Positions 26,663-35,886 of a stretch of DNA of 64,000 nt are shown piece after piece. Positions within the stretch are counted from its first letter, which is position 1. The number at the start of each line of letters is the position of its first letter. The position numbers and the translations under genes are program-made. Under the pieces are notes generated by a model. That model did no database searches. It saw nothing but the letters and a program-made list of their open reading frames with translations, and had not been told where the DNA came from. Source of the stretch: an uncultured Alphaproteobacteria bacterium (GTDB lineage: Bacteria; Pseudomonadota; Alphaproteobacteria; Puniceispirillales; Puniceispirillaceae); assembly GCA_913042065.1 (NCBI GenBank), contig CAJWKB010000001.1, positions 1 through 64,000 of the forward strand. The letters run 5' to 3'.

Positions 26663-27067
26663 ATGTTGATTATCAACTGCCCATATTGTGGCCCACGTGA
26701 TGAAAGCGAGTTTGCCTGCGGCGGCGAGGCGCATATCGCGCGTCCGCTTGCTGAAAACAGCATCAGCGATGCCGAATTCGCCGATTACCTGTTCTTGCGC
26801 GACAATCCGAAAGGCCTATTTCTGGAAAGATGGCGGCACACCGCCGGCTGCAGGCGCTGGTTCAATGTCGCGCGTGACACGGTAACCCACGAGATCATCG
26901 AAGTGTATCCAATGGGCGCATTGCCTCGCAAAGCTAAGGCGATGGAAACACATGCGGCAAGCTGGCGGCGGAACACGGCTGCGGAAAAGGCAGCGCAGAA
27001 ACCCGTCCGGCAGAAGGCGGCCACGAGGAAAGCGGGTGGCACGGCCAGCAAGCGGAGAAGCAGATAA
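26663..27067 (+). CDS. soxD: sarcosine oxidase subunit delta
   Basis: 134 residues. Zinc ligands match the family exactly: Cys6 and Cys9 (CPYC), His59 and Cys63 (HTAGC). The final 35 or so residues form a Lys/Arg/Ala-rich tail beyond the usual core, so the protein is longer than typical SoxD. It binds zinc and stabilises the heterotetramer. Its TAA overlaps the soxA ATG by one base. Confidence 0.95.
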   Translation: MLIINCPYCGPRDESEFACGGEAHIARPLAENSISDAEFADYLFLRDNPKGLFLERWRHTAGCRRWFNVARDTVTHEIIEVYPMGALPRKAKAMETHAASWRRNTAAEKAAQKPVRQKAATRKAGGTASKRRSR

Positions 27068-30000
27068 TGGGACTGATGAGAGCAAAACCAGCCGCCCGTC
27101 AGACAAACCGGCGCAGCAGCGGTGGCCGTATTGACCGGACAAAGCCTGTTACCTTTACCTTTGATGGTAAGCGCTATCAGGGCTATGAGGGTGATACGCT
27201 AGCCTCGGCGCTGCTGGCCAACAATGTGCATCTGCTTGGTAGGTCATTTAAATACCACCGCCCGCGCGGAATTCTTGGGAGTGGTTCTGAGGAACCGAAC
27301 GCGCTGATACGGCTTGGCCGAGGGGCTAATGCCGAACCGAATCTGCGCGCCACGCAGATTGAGCTGTTCGAGGGGCTGTATGCCCAGAGCCAAAACCGTA
27401 CACCCTCGCTGAAATTCGATATCGGCGCGGTGAATTCGCTGCTGGCGCGCTTTTTTCCGGCTGGCTTCTATTACAAGACCTTCATGTGGCCGGCCTCGAT
27501 GTGGATGAGCTATGAACATGTCATTCGCCATGCCGCCGGCCTTGGGAGGGTGGCGGACGACCATAACGACCCGGACCGGTATGAAAAGACGCATGCGCAT
27601 TGTGATGTATTGGTTGCCGGAGGCGGTGCCGCGGGCCTGATGGCCGCGCTTCATGCCGGACGTGGCGGTGCCCGGGTGATTCTTGCCGATGAGCAAAATG
27701 AGTTTGGCGGCTGGCTGCTGGCTGAGAATGACACCCGAATTGAAGGTGTGGATGCAAGCATCTGGATCGCTGGCATTGTTGCCGAGCTTGAAACGATGCC
27801 CGAGGTGACACTGTTGCCACGCACAACGGTGTTTGGCTATATGGATCATAATTACCTGACGTTAGTGGAGCGCGTAACCGACCATCTGGCTGAGCGGCCG
27901 GCGCATCTGCCGCGCCAGCGGCTGTGGAAAGTGCGGGCCGGCCAGACCGTGCTAGCGCAGGGGGCGCATGAACGGCCCCTGGTGTTTTCCGGCAATGATC
28001 TGCCTGGTGTGATGCTAGCCGGCGCAGTACGCAATTTCGTCAATCGCTATGGCGTTCTGCTCGGCAACCGCGCCATTGTAGTGACAAATAATGACGATGC
28101 CTACCGAACCGCGCTCAGACTTGATAACGTTGGCGCGAATGTGGTCGTGGTCGATCTTCGGATCGGTGCGGCTGGACCATTGATAACTGCAGCCAAGGAC
28201 GCAGGGATCATGATCATGGCCGGACATGCGGTTACACTCGCTCGTGGCGGCCAGCATGTGGCCTGCGTCGAGATATCCCCTGTCAATAAGGGGGCTACTG
28301 AGATCATTGGTGATGCCGTACATATGGATTGTGACCTGATCGCAATGTCAGGCGGTCTGTCCCCTGCAGTGCATCTGCATTCGCAGGCGCGGGGCAAACT
28401 AGAATGGGATGACCGGACCCTGTGTTTCAAACCGTCGGCAACGCATGAAGCGTCATTCAACGCCGGGGCGTGCAATGGCAGTTTCGATCTTAGCATGGCA
28501 CTGCGCGAAGGCGCGCGAGCTGGTGCGAAGGCTGCAAGCGCTGCCGGGTTCAAGACGCCTGCCACCATCGAGACCCCCGCTCTGGAGACACCAAAACAGA
28601 GCTGGCGTCCACTTGCAGCATGGAAAATCACAAATGGTGACGGTCCGGGCAGAGGCCCAAAGGCGTTTGTCGATTTTCAGAATGATGTGACAGCATCTGA
28701 CGTTGCGCTTGCGGCGCGCGAGGGCTTTCAGTCAGTCGAACATCTAAAACGCTACACCACTATGGGAATGGCAACTGATCAGGGCAAGACATCAAACATT
28801 AACGCGCTGGCCATTCTCGCCGACACGCTTGGTAGTGAGATCCCCGAGGTTGGCACAACAACTTTCCGCATGCCCTATACACCTACAAGTATCGGCGCGA
28901 TTGCCGCGCGTGATATCGGCCATTTGTTTGATCCCACGCGGCTGACCCGTATGGATGACTGGCACCGCGCCAACGGTGCTGCCTTTGAGCATGTCGGCCA
29001 GTGGATGCGTGCTTGGTATTACCCAAAGGAGGGCGAGACCATGGCCGAGGCGGTGAACCGCGAGGTGTTGGCAGCGCGGACAACGGCTGGTCTGCTGGAC
29101 GCATCAACACTTGGTAAGATCGACATTCGCGGACCTGATGCTGCCGAATTTCTTAATCGCATCTATACCAACAGCTGGCTGAAGCTCGGAGTTGGCAAAT
29201 GCCGCTATGGGCTAATGCTCAAGGATGACGGCATGGTCATGGATGATGGTGTGACAACGCGCCTCGCTGAAGATCATTTTCATATGACAACGACGACTGG
29301 TGGAGCCGCTGGTGTTCTTGACTGGATGGAGGAATGGCTGCAGACAGAATGGCCGGAACTCAAAGTATACCTGACCTCAGTGACCGAGGAATGGTCAGTT
29401 GCCACCCTTTCAGGGCCGAATGCCGCAAAAATCCTTGAGGCAGCCGGCGTTGATATCGATCTCAGTGCCTCTTCATTTCCCTTCATGTCGATGCAGGAAG
29501 CGCATCTTGGTGGATTGCCGGTGAGGCTTTTCCGGATTTCCTTTACCGGCGAACTATCCTTCGAGGTTAATGTCAAGGCGCGCCACGGGCTGGCTCTCTG
29601 GACTTTGTTGATGGAGGCCGGTGCTGAGTACGACATTACCCCCTATGGCACCGAGGCAATGCATGTACTGCGCGCCGAGAAGGGCTTCATTATCGTTGGC
29701 CAAGAAACAGATGGGTCGGTCACACCACGGGATCTGAAAATGGACTGGATTGTGTCCGATTTGAAGCCCGATTTCATCGGCAAGCGGGCGCTGGCCAGAG
29801 CTTCGATGACCTTTGACGACCGCAAACAGCTTGTTGGTCTTTTGACAACGGACAGCCAGCGGGTGATCCCAGAAGGAGCGCATGCAGTGATTGATCCAGG
29901 CCAGCCGATGCCAATGGAAATGCTTGGCCAGGTGACATCGTCCTATTACTCGCCGAATGTCGGTTCATCAATCGCCATGGCAATGCTTAAGGGCGGCCAT

Positions 30001-30111
30001 AGCATGCTGGGCTCGAAGGTGTATTTTCCAATGCTTGATGGCGATGTGATCGAGGCAGAAATTGTCGAGCCGGTATTCTTTGACGCAAAAGGGGAGCGGA
30101 TCAATGGTTGA
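27067..30111 (+). CDS. soxA: sarcosine oxidase subunit alpha
   Basis: 1014 residues. The N-terminal 2Fe-2S-ferredoxin-like fold (about 20-100, FTFDGKRYQGYEGDTLASALL) is followed by an NAD-binding domain with VLVAGGGAAGLMAALHAGRGG near 178 and a second dinucleotide region. The C-terminal GcvT-like aminomethyltransferase domain (about 620-1014) binds tetrahydrofolate, where the methyl carbon is captured as 5,10-methylene-THF. soxG overlaps its end by eight bases. Confidence 0.96.
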   Translation: MGLMRAKPAARQTNRRSSGGRIDRTKPVTFTFDGKRYQGYEGDTLASALLANNVHLLGRSFKYHRPRGILGSGSEEPNALIRLGRGANAEPNLRATQIELFEGLYAQSQNRTPSLKFDIGAVNSLLARFFPAGFYYKTFMWPASMWMSYEHVIRHAAGLGRVADDHNDPDRYEKTHAHCDVLVAGGGAAGLMAALHAGRGGARVILADEQNEFGGWLLAENDTRIEGVDASIWIAGIVAELETMPEVTLLPRTTVFGYMDHNYLTLVERVTDHLAERPAHLPRQRLWKVRAGQTVLAQGAHERPLVFSGNDLPGVMLAGAVRNFVNRYGVLLGNRAIVVTNNDDAYRTALRLDNVGANVVVVDLRIGAAGPLITAAKDAGIMIMAGHAVTLARGGQHVACVEISPVNKGATEIIGDAVHMDCDLIAMSGGLSPAVHLHSQARGKLEWDDRTLCFKPSATHEASFNAGACNGSFDLSMALREGARAGAKAASAAGFKTPATIETPALETPKQSWRPLAAWKITNGDGPGRGPKAFVDFQNDVTASDVALAAREGFQSVEHLKRYTTMGMATDQGKTSNINALAILADTLGSEIPEVGTTTFRMPYTPTSIGAIAARDIGHLFDPTRLTRMDDWHRANGAAFEHVGQWMRAWYYPKEGETMAEAVNREVLAARTTAGLLDASTLGKIDIRGPDAAEFLNRIYTNSWLKLGVGKCRYGLMLKDDGMVMDDGVTTRLAEDHFHMTTTTGGAAGVLDWMEEWLQTEWPELKVYLTSVTEEWSVATLSGPNAAKILEAAGVDIDLSASSFPFMSMQEAHLGGLPVRLFRISFTGELSFEVNVKARHGLALWTLLMEAGAEYDITPYGTEAMHVLRAEKGFIIVGQETDGSVTPRDLKMDWIVSDLKPDFIGKRALARASMTFDDRKQLVGLLTTDSQRVIPEGAHAVIDPGQPMPMEMLGQVTSSYYSPNVGSSIAMAMLKGGHSMLGSKVYFPMLDGDVIEAEIVEPVFFDAKGERING

Positions 30112-30715
30112 TATTATGACAGGTGATGCGATGCTTCCCGGCCTCAGCGCCCTTGCCAGACGTGCTGGTGTGAGTACCGCCACCCCAGGCGGTGGCAGCG
30201 CCGGGCTGCGCGTAAAGGAGTTGGCGCATATTGGCAAGATCAACATCCGCGGCACCAAGGCCTTCGCCAAGGTAATCTGGAACCATACGGGCTGTGAATT
30301 TCCTCCTGCCAATAATATGGTGAGTTCAGCTGGCTCCCGGCACATTGTCTGGCTTGGCCCAGATGAAGCGCTGCTGCTGTGCGAGGCCGGCATGGAACGA
30401 GACCTGCGGCGGAAGATCAGTAACGATCTTGCTGGCCAGCATTTTGCCGCGACAAATGTCACCGACGCGCTATGCGCTCTGCAGGTTGAGGGGCCGGGCA
30501 CACGGGCGGTACTCGCCAAGGGCTGTGCACTTGATTTGCATCCGAAAAAATTTGTCCCCGGCCAGTGTGCACAGACGATGCTTGCGCATGCAAGTATAAC
30601 AATGATTGCCACCGATGAAAATTGCTTCCTGCTGATCTGCCGGACGAGCTTTGCCTCATATACGCTCGACTGGTTGCAGGATGCAGCACTTGAGTTCGGC
30701 TTTGTCTTTCAGTGA
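30104..30715 (+). CDS. soxG: sarcosine oxidase subunit gamma
   Basis: 203 residues. GcvT-like small subunit of heterotetrameric sarcosine oxidase, with the blocks INIRG and ALQVEGPGTRAVLAKGCALDL (split: ALQVEGPGTRAVL, GCALDL). The ATG at 30104 overlaps the soxA stop, a coupling arrangement, and a good terminator follows. glyA, often beside these genes in other bacteria, is not here. Confidence 0.93.
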   Translation: MVDIMTGDAMLPGLSALARRAGVSTATPGGGSAGLRVKELAHIGKINIRGTKAFAKVIWNHTGCEFPPANNMVSSAGSRHIVWLGPDEALLLCEAGMERDLRRKISNDLAGQHFAATNVTDALCALQVEGPGTRAVLAKGCALDLHPKKFVPGQCAQTMLAHASITMIATDENCFLLICRTSFASYTLDWLQDAALEFGFVFQ

Positions 30716-30740
30716 TAGGTGAACCGGTATCCTGACAGTC

Positions 30741-30772
30741 AAAGACCCCGGCCAAATGACCGGGGCTTTTTT
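30741..30772 (+). terminator. rho-independent terminator after soxG
   Basis: CCCCGG (30746-30751) pairs with CCGGGG (30760-30765) around an eight-base loop. The stem is extended by AAAG/CTTT with a bulge and followed by six T residues. It separates soxG from the convergent mttB gene and could also weakly serve the other strand. Confidence 0.85.
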
Positions 30773-30800
30773 AATTTCCAAGGAGTGAATGCCCGCCGAC

Positions 30801-32354
30801 CTAGTAGTCGGCGTCTGGCAATTCCTCCATCCGGCGGGCAATAAAGGCGCGCAGTGCCTCATCAATCACCGGATCGAGCGCCGGTTCCTGATATGAGTCC
30901 AGCATCTCACGAACGCGGACGCGGGCCCTGACATGGCTCTCGACACAGCCTTCAGATAACCATTGTTCAAAAGTGTTGTTGTCCGCCATTTCTGAGCGCC
31001 AGAAAGCTGTCTCAAAATTTGCTTGGGTGTGTGATGAGCCAAGGAAATGCTGGCCCGGGCCGGTTTCACGTAGGGCATTCATTGCCTGGCCATTTTCCGA
31101 CACATCAATGCCGTCGACCAAATTCTGCATCATCGTCAATTGATCGGCATCAAGCAGTAGCTTGGCGTAATCAGCGACCAGACCGCCTTCCATCCAGCCG
31201 CCAGCATGCAGGACAAAATTAACACCGCCCATTACAGTTGGCAAAATAGTATGAGTGGACTCATAGGCAGCCTGCGCATCAGGGGTTTTGGACCCGGTAA
31301 GCGATCCGCCAGAACGGAAGGGTACCCCAAGACGGCGGGCCAGTTTAGCGCAGCCATAAAGCACCTTTGCAGGTTCCGGCGTGCCAAAGGTCGGGGCGCC
31401 AGTCTGCATTGACATCGAACTGGCAAAACTGCCAAAAATCACCGGCGCGCCAGGATTGACCGCCTGAACGAACGCGATACCACTCATGGCTTCGGCGAGT
31501 GTCTGGGCAAGTGTGCCAGCAACCGAAACCGGCGACATTGCCCCAGCAAGAATAAACGGCGCAGTGATCACTGCCTGATTGTTTCGCGCATAGACCTTGA
31601 GCGCACCCAGCATGGTGTCATCCCAGGTCATCGGCGAATTGGCATTTATAAGACTGACACAAACCGTGTTGTTGGCGACAAACTCATCACCAAACAGGAT
31701 TTTTGACATATCAACGGTATCCTGCGCCCGGCTGGGGGCCGTGACCGAACCCATATAGGGTTTGTCGGACAGGCGCTGATGCGCATAGATCATCTCGAGA
31801 TGACGCTTTGTCACCGGCAAATCGACAGGCTCACAGACGGTACCGCCAGAATGGTGAAAACCCGGATGCATAAAGACAAGTTTCACGAAATTGCAGAAAT
31901 CATCCATCGTGGCATAACGGCGCTCACCTTCAAGATCACGAACGAATGGCGGGCCATAGACAGGTGCAAACACCGTCTTATTACCCCCAATCTCAACGGA
32001 TCGGGCAGAATTGCGCGCATGCTGAGTGAAGCTGGCAGGCGCGCTAGCGCAAAGCTGGCGCGCCAACCCACGGGGAAAATGCACACGCTCACCTTTTACG
32101 TCACAGCCGACATTGCGCAGGATATCGAGTGCCTCCACGTCATCACGGAAATCAATGCCGATTTCTTCAAGTATGCTCTCGGCATTGGTCTCAATGATCT
32201 CTGTCGCCTCATCGCTGAGAATATCGACGGGCGGGATGCCGCGCGTGATAAAAGGCGCACTGGCAGTGCTACCACCACCCGACCGCAATTGACGCCGCGC
32301 ATCACGCCCGCCGCCTCGACGCGAACGCCGATCTGTTACCTGAGGTTCAGACAT
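30801..32354 (-). CDS. MttB-family (non-pyrrolysine) trimethylamine/quaternary amine methyltransferase
   Basis: 517 residues of the COG5598 trimethylamine methyltransferase family. The frame is continuous, with no internal TAG, so it belongs to the non-pyrrolysine branch that includes MtgB (glycine betaine), MtpB (proline betaine) and MtcB (carnitine). These transfer a methyl group from a quaternary amine to Co(I) on a partner corrinoid protein. The N-terminus is unusually Arg/Gly-rich (DRRSRRGGGRDARRQLRSGG, residues 8-27). It lies 46 bp downstream of a dimethylglycine-dehydrogenase-like gene on the same strand. The corrinoid partner is probably the protein at 59874-60578. The substrate is inferred, with glycine betaine most likely from context. 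Confidence 0.9.
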   Translation of the reverse strand: MSEPQVTDRRSRRGGGRDARRQLRSGGGSTASAPFITRGIPPVDILSDEATEIIETNAESILEEIGIDFRDDVEALDILRNVGCDVKGERVHFPRGLARQLCASAPASFTQHARNSARSVEIGGNKTVFAPVYGPPFVRDLEGERRYATMDDFCNFVKLVFMHPGFHHSGGTVCEPVDLPVTKRHLEMIYAHQRLSDKPYMGSVTAPSRAQDTVDMSKILFGDEFVANNTVCVSLINANSPMTWDDTMLGALKVYARNNQAVITAPFILAGAMSPVSVAGTLAQTLAEAMSGIAFVQAVNPGAPVIFGSFASSMSMQTGAPTFGTPEPAKVLYGCAKLARRLGVPFRSGGSLTGSKTPDAQAAYESTHTILPTVMGGVNFVLHAGGWMEGGLVADYAKLLLDADQLTMMQNLVDGIDVSENGQAMNALRETGPGQHFLGSSHTQANFETAFWRSEMADNNTFEQWLSEGCVESHVRARVRVREMLDSYQEPALDPVIDEALRAFIARRMEELPDADY

Positions 32355-32400
32355 TTGCTTTTTTCCTCTACTGCGAAGCTGTTGTCACTGACCAAGCGGC

Positions 32401-34839
32401 TCAGGCGCGCAGCTTCTCATTGTCCGGATCATAAGGCGACTCGGTGATAACCGTAGCTCGCAGGCGCTGATCAAGAATATCGACCATTAGCTCCGTGCCA
32501 ACGGCGGCAAAATCCGGCCGCACCATCGCGAGGGCCAGGGATTTTTCAAGACGGAAACCATAGCCGCCGCTGGTCGCGCGGCCAATGACATCACCATCGG
32601 GAAGCATGATTGGGTTACCGCCAATGACATCGGCATCGGTGGTGTCATGCACTTCAAGCGTGACCATCGTGTTCGCAAAGCCGGCTTCCTGCCACTGGCT
32701 AAGTTTTTGGCGTCCCTTGAAATCACCCTTGTTAAGATGAACAAACCTGTCGAGGCCACTCTCAAGAGCCGCATATTCGATCGACAATTCGGTGCCAACT
32801 AAGCGGTAGGATTTCTCCAGCCGCATGGCGTCCATAGCCCGAATGCCGAAAGGCTTCAGGCCAAACTCGGACCCGGCAACCATTAGCGCATCAAAAATAT
32901 GATTCTGAAATTCAATAGGGTGATGCAATTCCCATCCAAGCTCGCCTACGAAATTCATCCGGAACGCCATGGCCGGTGCAAGATTTACATCAATCAACCG
33001 GCTGGACAGCCACGGAAAAGTCGCATTGCTGAGATCGGCGCGAGTGATTTTTTGGAGAATGTGGCGTGCCTTTGGTCCGGCCAGGACCAGTACGCCGATG
33101 GAATTGGTAATGTTGTCGAAACGGACAGAACCATCATTCGGCATATGTTTCCTAATCCAGTCATGATCCAGCCGCTGTGACGCGCCAGCAGCGACAAGAT
33201 AGAAACTGTCATCAGCTTCACGTTGGATGGTAAATTCAGAATGTACCCCGCCGCGTTCAGTCAGCGCATGGCACAGCGCAACCCGCCCCTCCCTGCGTGG
33301 CAGCTTGTTGGCAACAAGATGATCGAGGAAACCCTCGGCGCCCGGGCCAGAAATACGGCATTTGGAAAATGCTGACATATCCAGCAAACCAGCGTTTGCC
33401 TGAACGTTACGGACTTCATTGCCGACATGTTCAAACCAGTTTGAACGACGGAAGGACCAGTGATCCTCTCGCGGCGTTCCCTCTGGCGCAAACCAGTTGG
33501 CCCGCTCCCAGCCGAATTTCTGGCCAAAAACGGCTCCAAGGGCCTTCAGCCGGTCATAGCAGGGCGCAGTGCGTAGCGGCCGTCCGGCAGCCCGCTCCTC
33601 ATCCGGGAAATGGGTAGTGAACACATTTTCATAGGCCTCTTCATTTTTGACCTTGAGATAAGATTGCGTCGCGTAGCTGCCATAGCGCCGTGGGTCAACG
33701 CCCAGCATATCAATGGTTGGCTCGCCATCGACAATCCATTCTGCAAGTTGCCAGCCGGCACCTCCAGCGGCGGTTATGCCAAAGCTATGACCCTCATTGA
33801 GCCAGAAATTAGGCACATCCCATGCCGGACCGATAATCGGATTGCCATCCGGCGTATAGGCAATAGCACCATTATAGACCTTTTTAACACCTACCTCGCC
33901 AAAGGCCGGAACACGTTCTATCGCCGACTCGATATGCGGTTCCAGGCGTTCAAGGTCTTCTTGGAACAATTCATATTCAGAATCATCACCCGGCCCATCG
34001 ACATAGCAGGCTGGCGCGCCCTTTTCATAGGGGCCTAGGATCAGACCGCCAGCCTCCTCACGCATGTACCATTGACCATCAGAGTCCCGCAACACGCCCA
34101 TCTCTGGTTCGCCCCGCGCATGACGGTCCTTAATGTCCTGATGCGCCTCAGTGACGATATATTGATGCTCAATTGGGATCACTGGCACGTTTAAGCCAAC
34201 CATCTGCCCTGTCTTGCGGGCGAAATTACCCGTACAGCTGACCACATGCTCGCAGGTTATCTCGCCTTTGTCGGTTGTCACCTTCCACTCGCCTTCAGTA
34301 GTTCGGCTGATCGCCTTCACAGTGGTATTACGGTAGATTTCGGCGCCTCGATCACGCGCACCGCGTGCTAGTGCCTGTGTCAGGTCGGCGGGCTGGATAT
34401 AGCCATCACCGGGGTGCCGGATCGCTCCGACAAGGCCATCGGTGTTGCACATTGGCCAGTAATGCTTGACCTCGTTAGCGGTCAGAATTTGGACATCGAC
34501 GCCAATGGTGCGGGCAACGCCGGCATATTGCCGATATTCGTCCATGCGGTCAGGCTTTGAGGCAAGACGGATGTTCGAGACATTGCGGAAACCGACATCC
34601 ATACCGGTCTCCGCCTGCAGTTCTTGATAGAATTTGACCGAATATTTATGCACCTGGCCAACGGAATAGGACATATTGAACAGCGGCAGCAGGCCGGCCG
34701 CATGCCAGGTCGAACCCGATGTCAACTCCTTGCGTTCCAAAAGAATGACGTCAGACCACCCTTTTTTGGCTAGATGGTACAAGCTGCTGACACCAACAAC
34801 ACCGCCCCCAATGACAACAACGCGCGCATGCGTTTTCAT
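32401..34839 (-). CDS. FAD-dependent dimethylglycine/sarcosine dehydrogenase-like protein (GcvT family)
   Basis: 812 residues. N-terminal FAD domain begins VVVIGGGVVGVSSLYHLA; His46 in STWHAAGLLP is at the covalent-FAD position of dimethylglycine dehydrogenase. The C-terminal half (from about 440) is a GcvT-like folate-binding domain. Oxidatively demethylates an N-methylglycine, probably dimethylglycine to sarcosine, with the carbon taken up by THF. Substrate specificity within this family cannot be read by eye. A GGGAG ribosome-binding site precedes the ATG. Upstream lie a palindrome and tandem repeats. First gene of a two-gene unit with the MttB homologue. Confidence 0.9.
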   Translation of the reverse strand: MKTHARVVVIGGGVVGVSSLYHLAKKGWSDVILLERKELTSGSTWHAAGLLPLFNMSYSVGQVHKYSVKFYQELQAETGMDVGFRNVSNIRLASKPDRMDEYRQYAGVARTIGVDVQILTANEVKHYWPMCNTDGLVGAIRHPGDGYIQPADLTQALARGARDRGAEIYRNTTVKAISRTTEGEWKVTTDKGEITCEHVVSCTGNFARKTGQMVGLNVPVIPIEHQYIVTEAHQDIKDRHARGEPEMGVLRDSDGQWYMREEAGGLILGPYEKGAPACYVDGPGDDSEYELFQEDLERLEPHIESAIERVPAFGEVGVKKVYNGAIAYTPDGNPIIGPAWDVPNFWLNEGHSFGITAAGGAGWQLAEWIVDGEPTIDMLGVDPRRYGSYATQSYLKVKNEEAYENVFTTHFPDEERAAGRPLRTAPCYDRLKALGAVFGQKFGWERANWFAPEGTPREDHWSFRRSNWFEHVGNEVRNVQANAGLLDMSAFSKCRISGPGAEGFLDHLVANKLPRREGRVALCHALTERGGVHSEFTIQREADDSFYLVAAGASQRLDHDWIRKHMPNDGSVRFDNITNSIGVLVLAGPKARHILQKITRADLSNATFPWLSSRLIDVNLAPAMAFRMNFVGELGWELHHPIEFQNHIFDALMVAGSEFGLKPFGIRAMDAMRLEKSYRLVGTELSIEYAALESGLDRFVHLNKGDFKGRQKLSQWQEAGFANTMVTLEVHDTTDADVIGGNPIMLPDGDVIGRATSGGYGFRLEKSLALAMVRPDFAAVGTELMVDILDQRLRATVITESPYDPDNEKLRA

Positions 34840-34982
34840 GTTCCAAACTCCCTTTCAAGGCAGGTAAGACGTCGACATCAACAAAACGCCATTCACCAAT
34901 TGTTCGTTTGTTAAGGATATTGAAAGTGCGAAAAAACAGCGTCTTCCATCCGACTTTTTTTGCCCAGAATAGGCAACCTGAA

Positions 34983-35002
34983 CAAACAGTGGTGACTGTT
35001 TG
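34983..35002. promoter_or_regulatory. operator-like palindrome upstream of the flavoprotein-mttB unit
   Basis: CAAACAGT (34983-34990) and ACTGTTTG (34995-35002) form a perfect 8-bp inverted repeat with a four-base spacer, 144 bp upstream of the flavoprotein start. The size suits a dimeric regulator. There is no T-tract, which argues against a terminator. Confidence 0.5.
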
Positions 35003-35056
35003 GCCAAATTCAAACCACACCGACAGCGCCCCGGCATCTGGACTCCAGACGAAGGC

Positions 35057-35098
35057 GTTGGGTGTCAGGTAATACTAGTTGGGTGTTAAGTAATACTA
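35057..35098. repeat. two tandem 21-bp repeats
   Basis: GTTGGGTGT-C-A-G-GTAATACTA (35057-35077) is followed directly by a copy with two substitutions (35078-35098). The 21-bp period equals two helical turns, so proteins bound to both copies would face the same side. It sits between the end of pdxH and the flavoprotein-mttB promoter region. Confidence 0.8.
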
Positions 35099-35102
35099 AA
35101 AG

Positions 35103-35693
35103 TCAGGGGTTTAGACGATTCATATCCCAATCGCCTGCACCATTGCGGACGAAGCGAAAGCGATCATGCAGGCGGTATTCACCATCAGACCAGAATTCGA
35201 TTTCCTGCGGTAAAATGCAATAACCACCCCAATGCGGTGGTCGCGGCACGGTATCGGGAAAACGGGCTTCGTTCGCGGCCACCGCTGTCGCCAATTCCGA
35301 ACGGCTAGCAAGCGGCCGAGACTGTGCAGAAGACCAGGCACCGATCTTGCTGCCGCGGCCACGGGAGTTAAAATAAGCGTCGGATTGCGCCACCGATATC
35401 TGCGAGACTGAGCCAACAACACGCACTTGGCGGCGCAGACTTTTCCAGTGCATGCAAAAGGCAGCCTTTTCCGTTGCCAGCAATTCGCCCGATTTGCGGC
35501 TTTCATAATTGGTGTAAAAAACGAAGCCGTCCGACGACCATTGTTTGAGCAGGACCATTCGAACTGAGGGCATGCCATTCCTGTCTACGCTGGCCAGAGC
35601 AATCGCATCAGGATCATTTATTTCCGAGGCAACGGCCTCTTCAAACCATTGACCAAAAAGTACGAAAGGGTCAGTATCGTGTTCAAGTTCCAT
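35103..35693 (-). CDS. pdxH: pyridoxamine 5'-phosphate oxidase
   Basis: 196 residues, normal length. Oxidises PNP or PMP to pyridoxal phosphate using FMN. Recognisable blocks: VRMVLLKQWSSDGFVFYTNYESRK (split: VRMVLLKQ, FVFYTNYESRK), QVRVVGSV, SRGRGSKIGAWSSAQS, PPHWGGY and the C-terminal RLHDRFRF...W-x-MNRLNP. It lies just upstream of the methylamine genes, but a functional link is not evident. Confidence 0.96.
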   Translation of the reverse strand: MELEHDTDPFVLFGQWFEEAVASEINDPDAIALASVDRNGMPSVRMVLLKQWSSDGFVFYTNYESRKSGELLATEKAAFCMHWKSLRRQVRVVGSVSQISVAQSDAYFNSRGRGSKIGAWSSAQSRPLASRSELATAVAANEARFPDTVPRPPHWGGYCILPQEIEFWSDGEYRLHDRFRFVRNGAGDWDMNRLNP

Positions 35694-35886
35694 GCCGAGA
35701 ATCTCCGTTTATTTAGTGGTGAAATGGGTATTCACCACAACGGCTGCAACGCTGCAGTGGTGAAAAACGGCGAGAGTTTGTTGGCAAAAACAAATTATTG
35801 CCTTATTTTTCCGCAATGTTGTTTCCCGTGATAGGTTAGAAGCCTGCGCACCGGACAGAAAACTCGATATAAATCAGAGGTATTCC

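Noticed and set aside
30801..32354. Pyrrolysine-containing MttB
   Set aside because: The gene is a continuous frame without an internal TAG and no pylTSBCD genes are present.
35057..35098. CRISPR-like array
   Set aside because: Only two abutting repeats without spacers and no cas genes.
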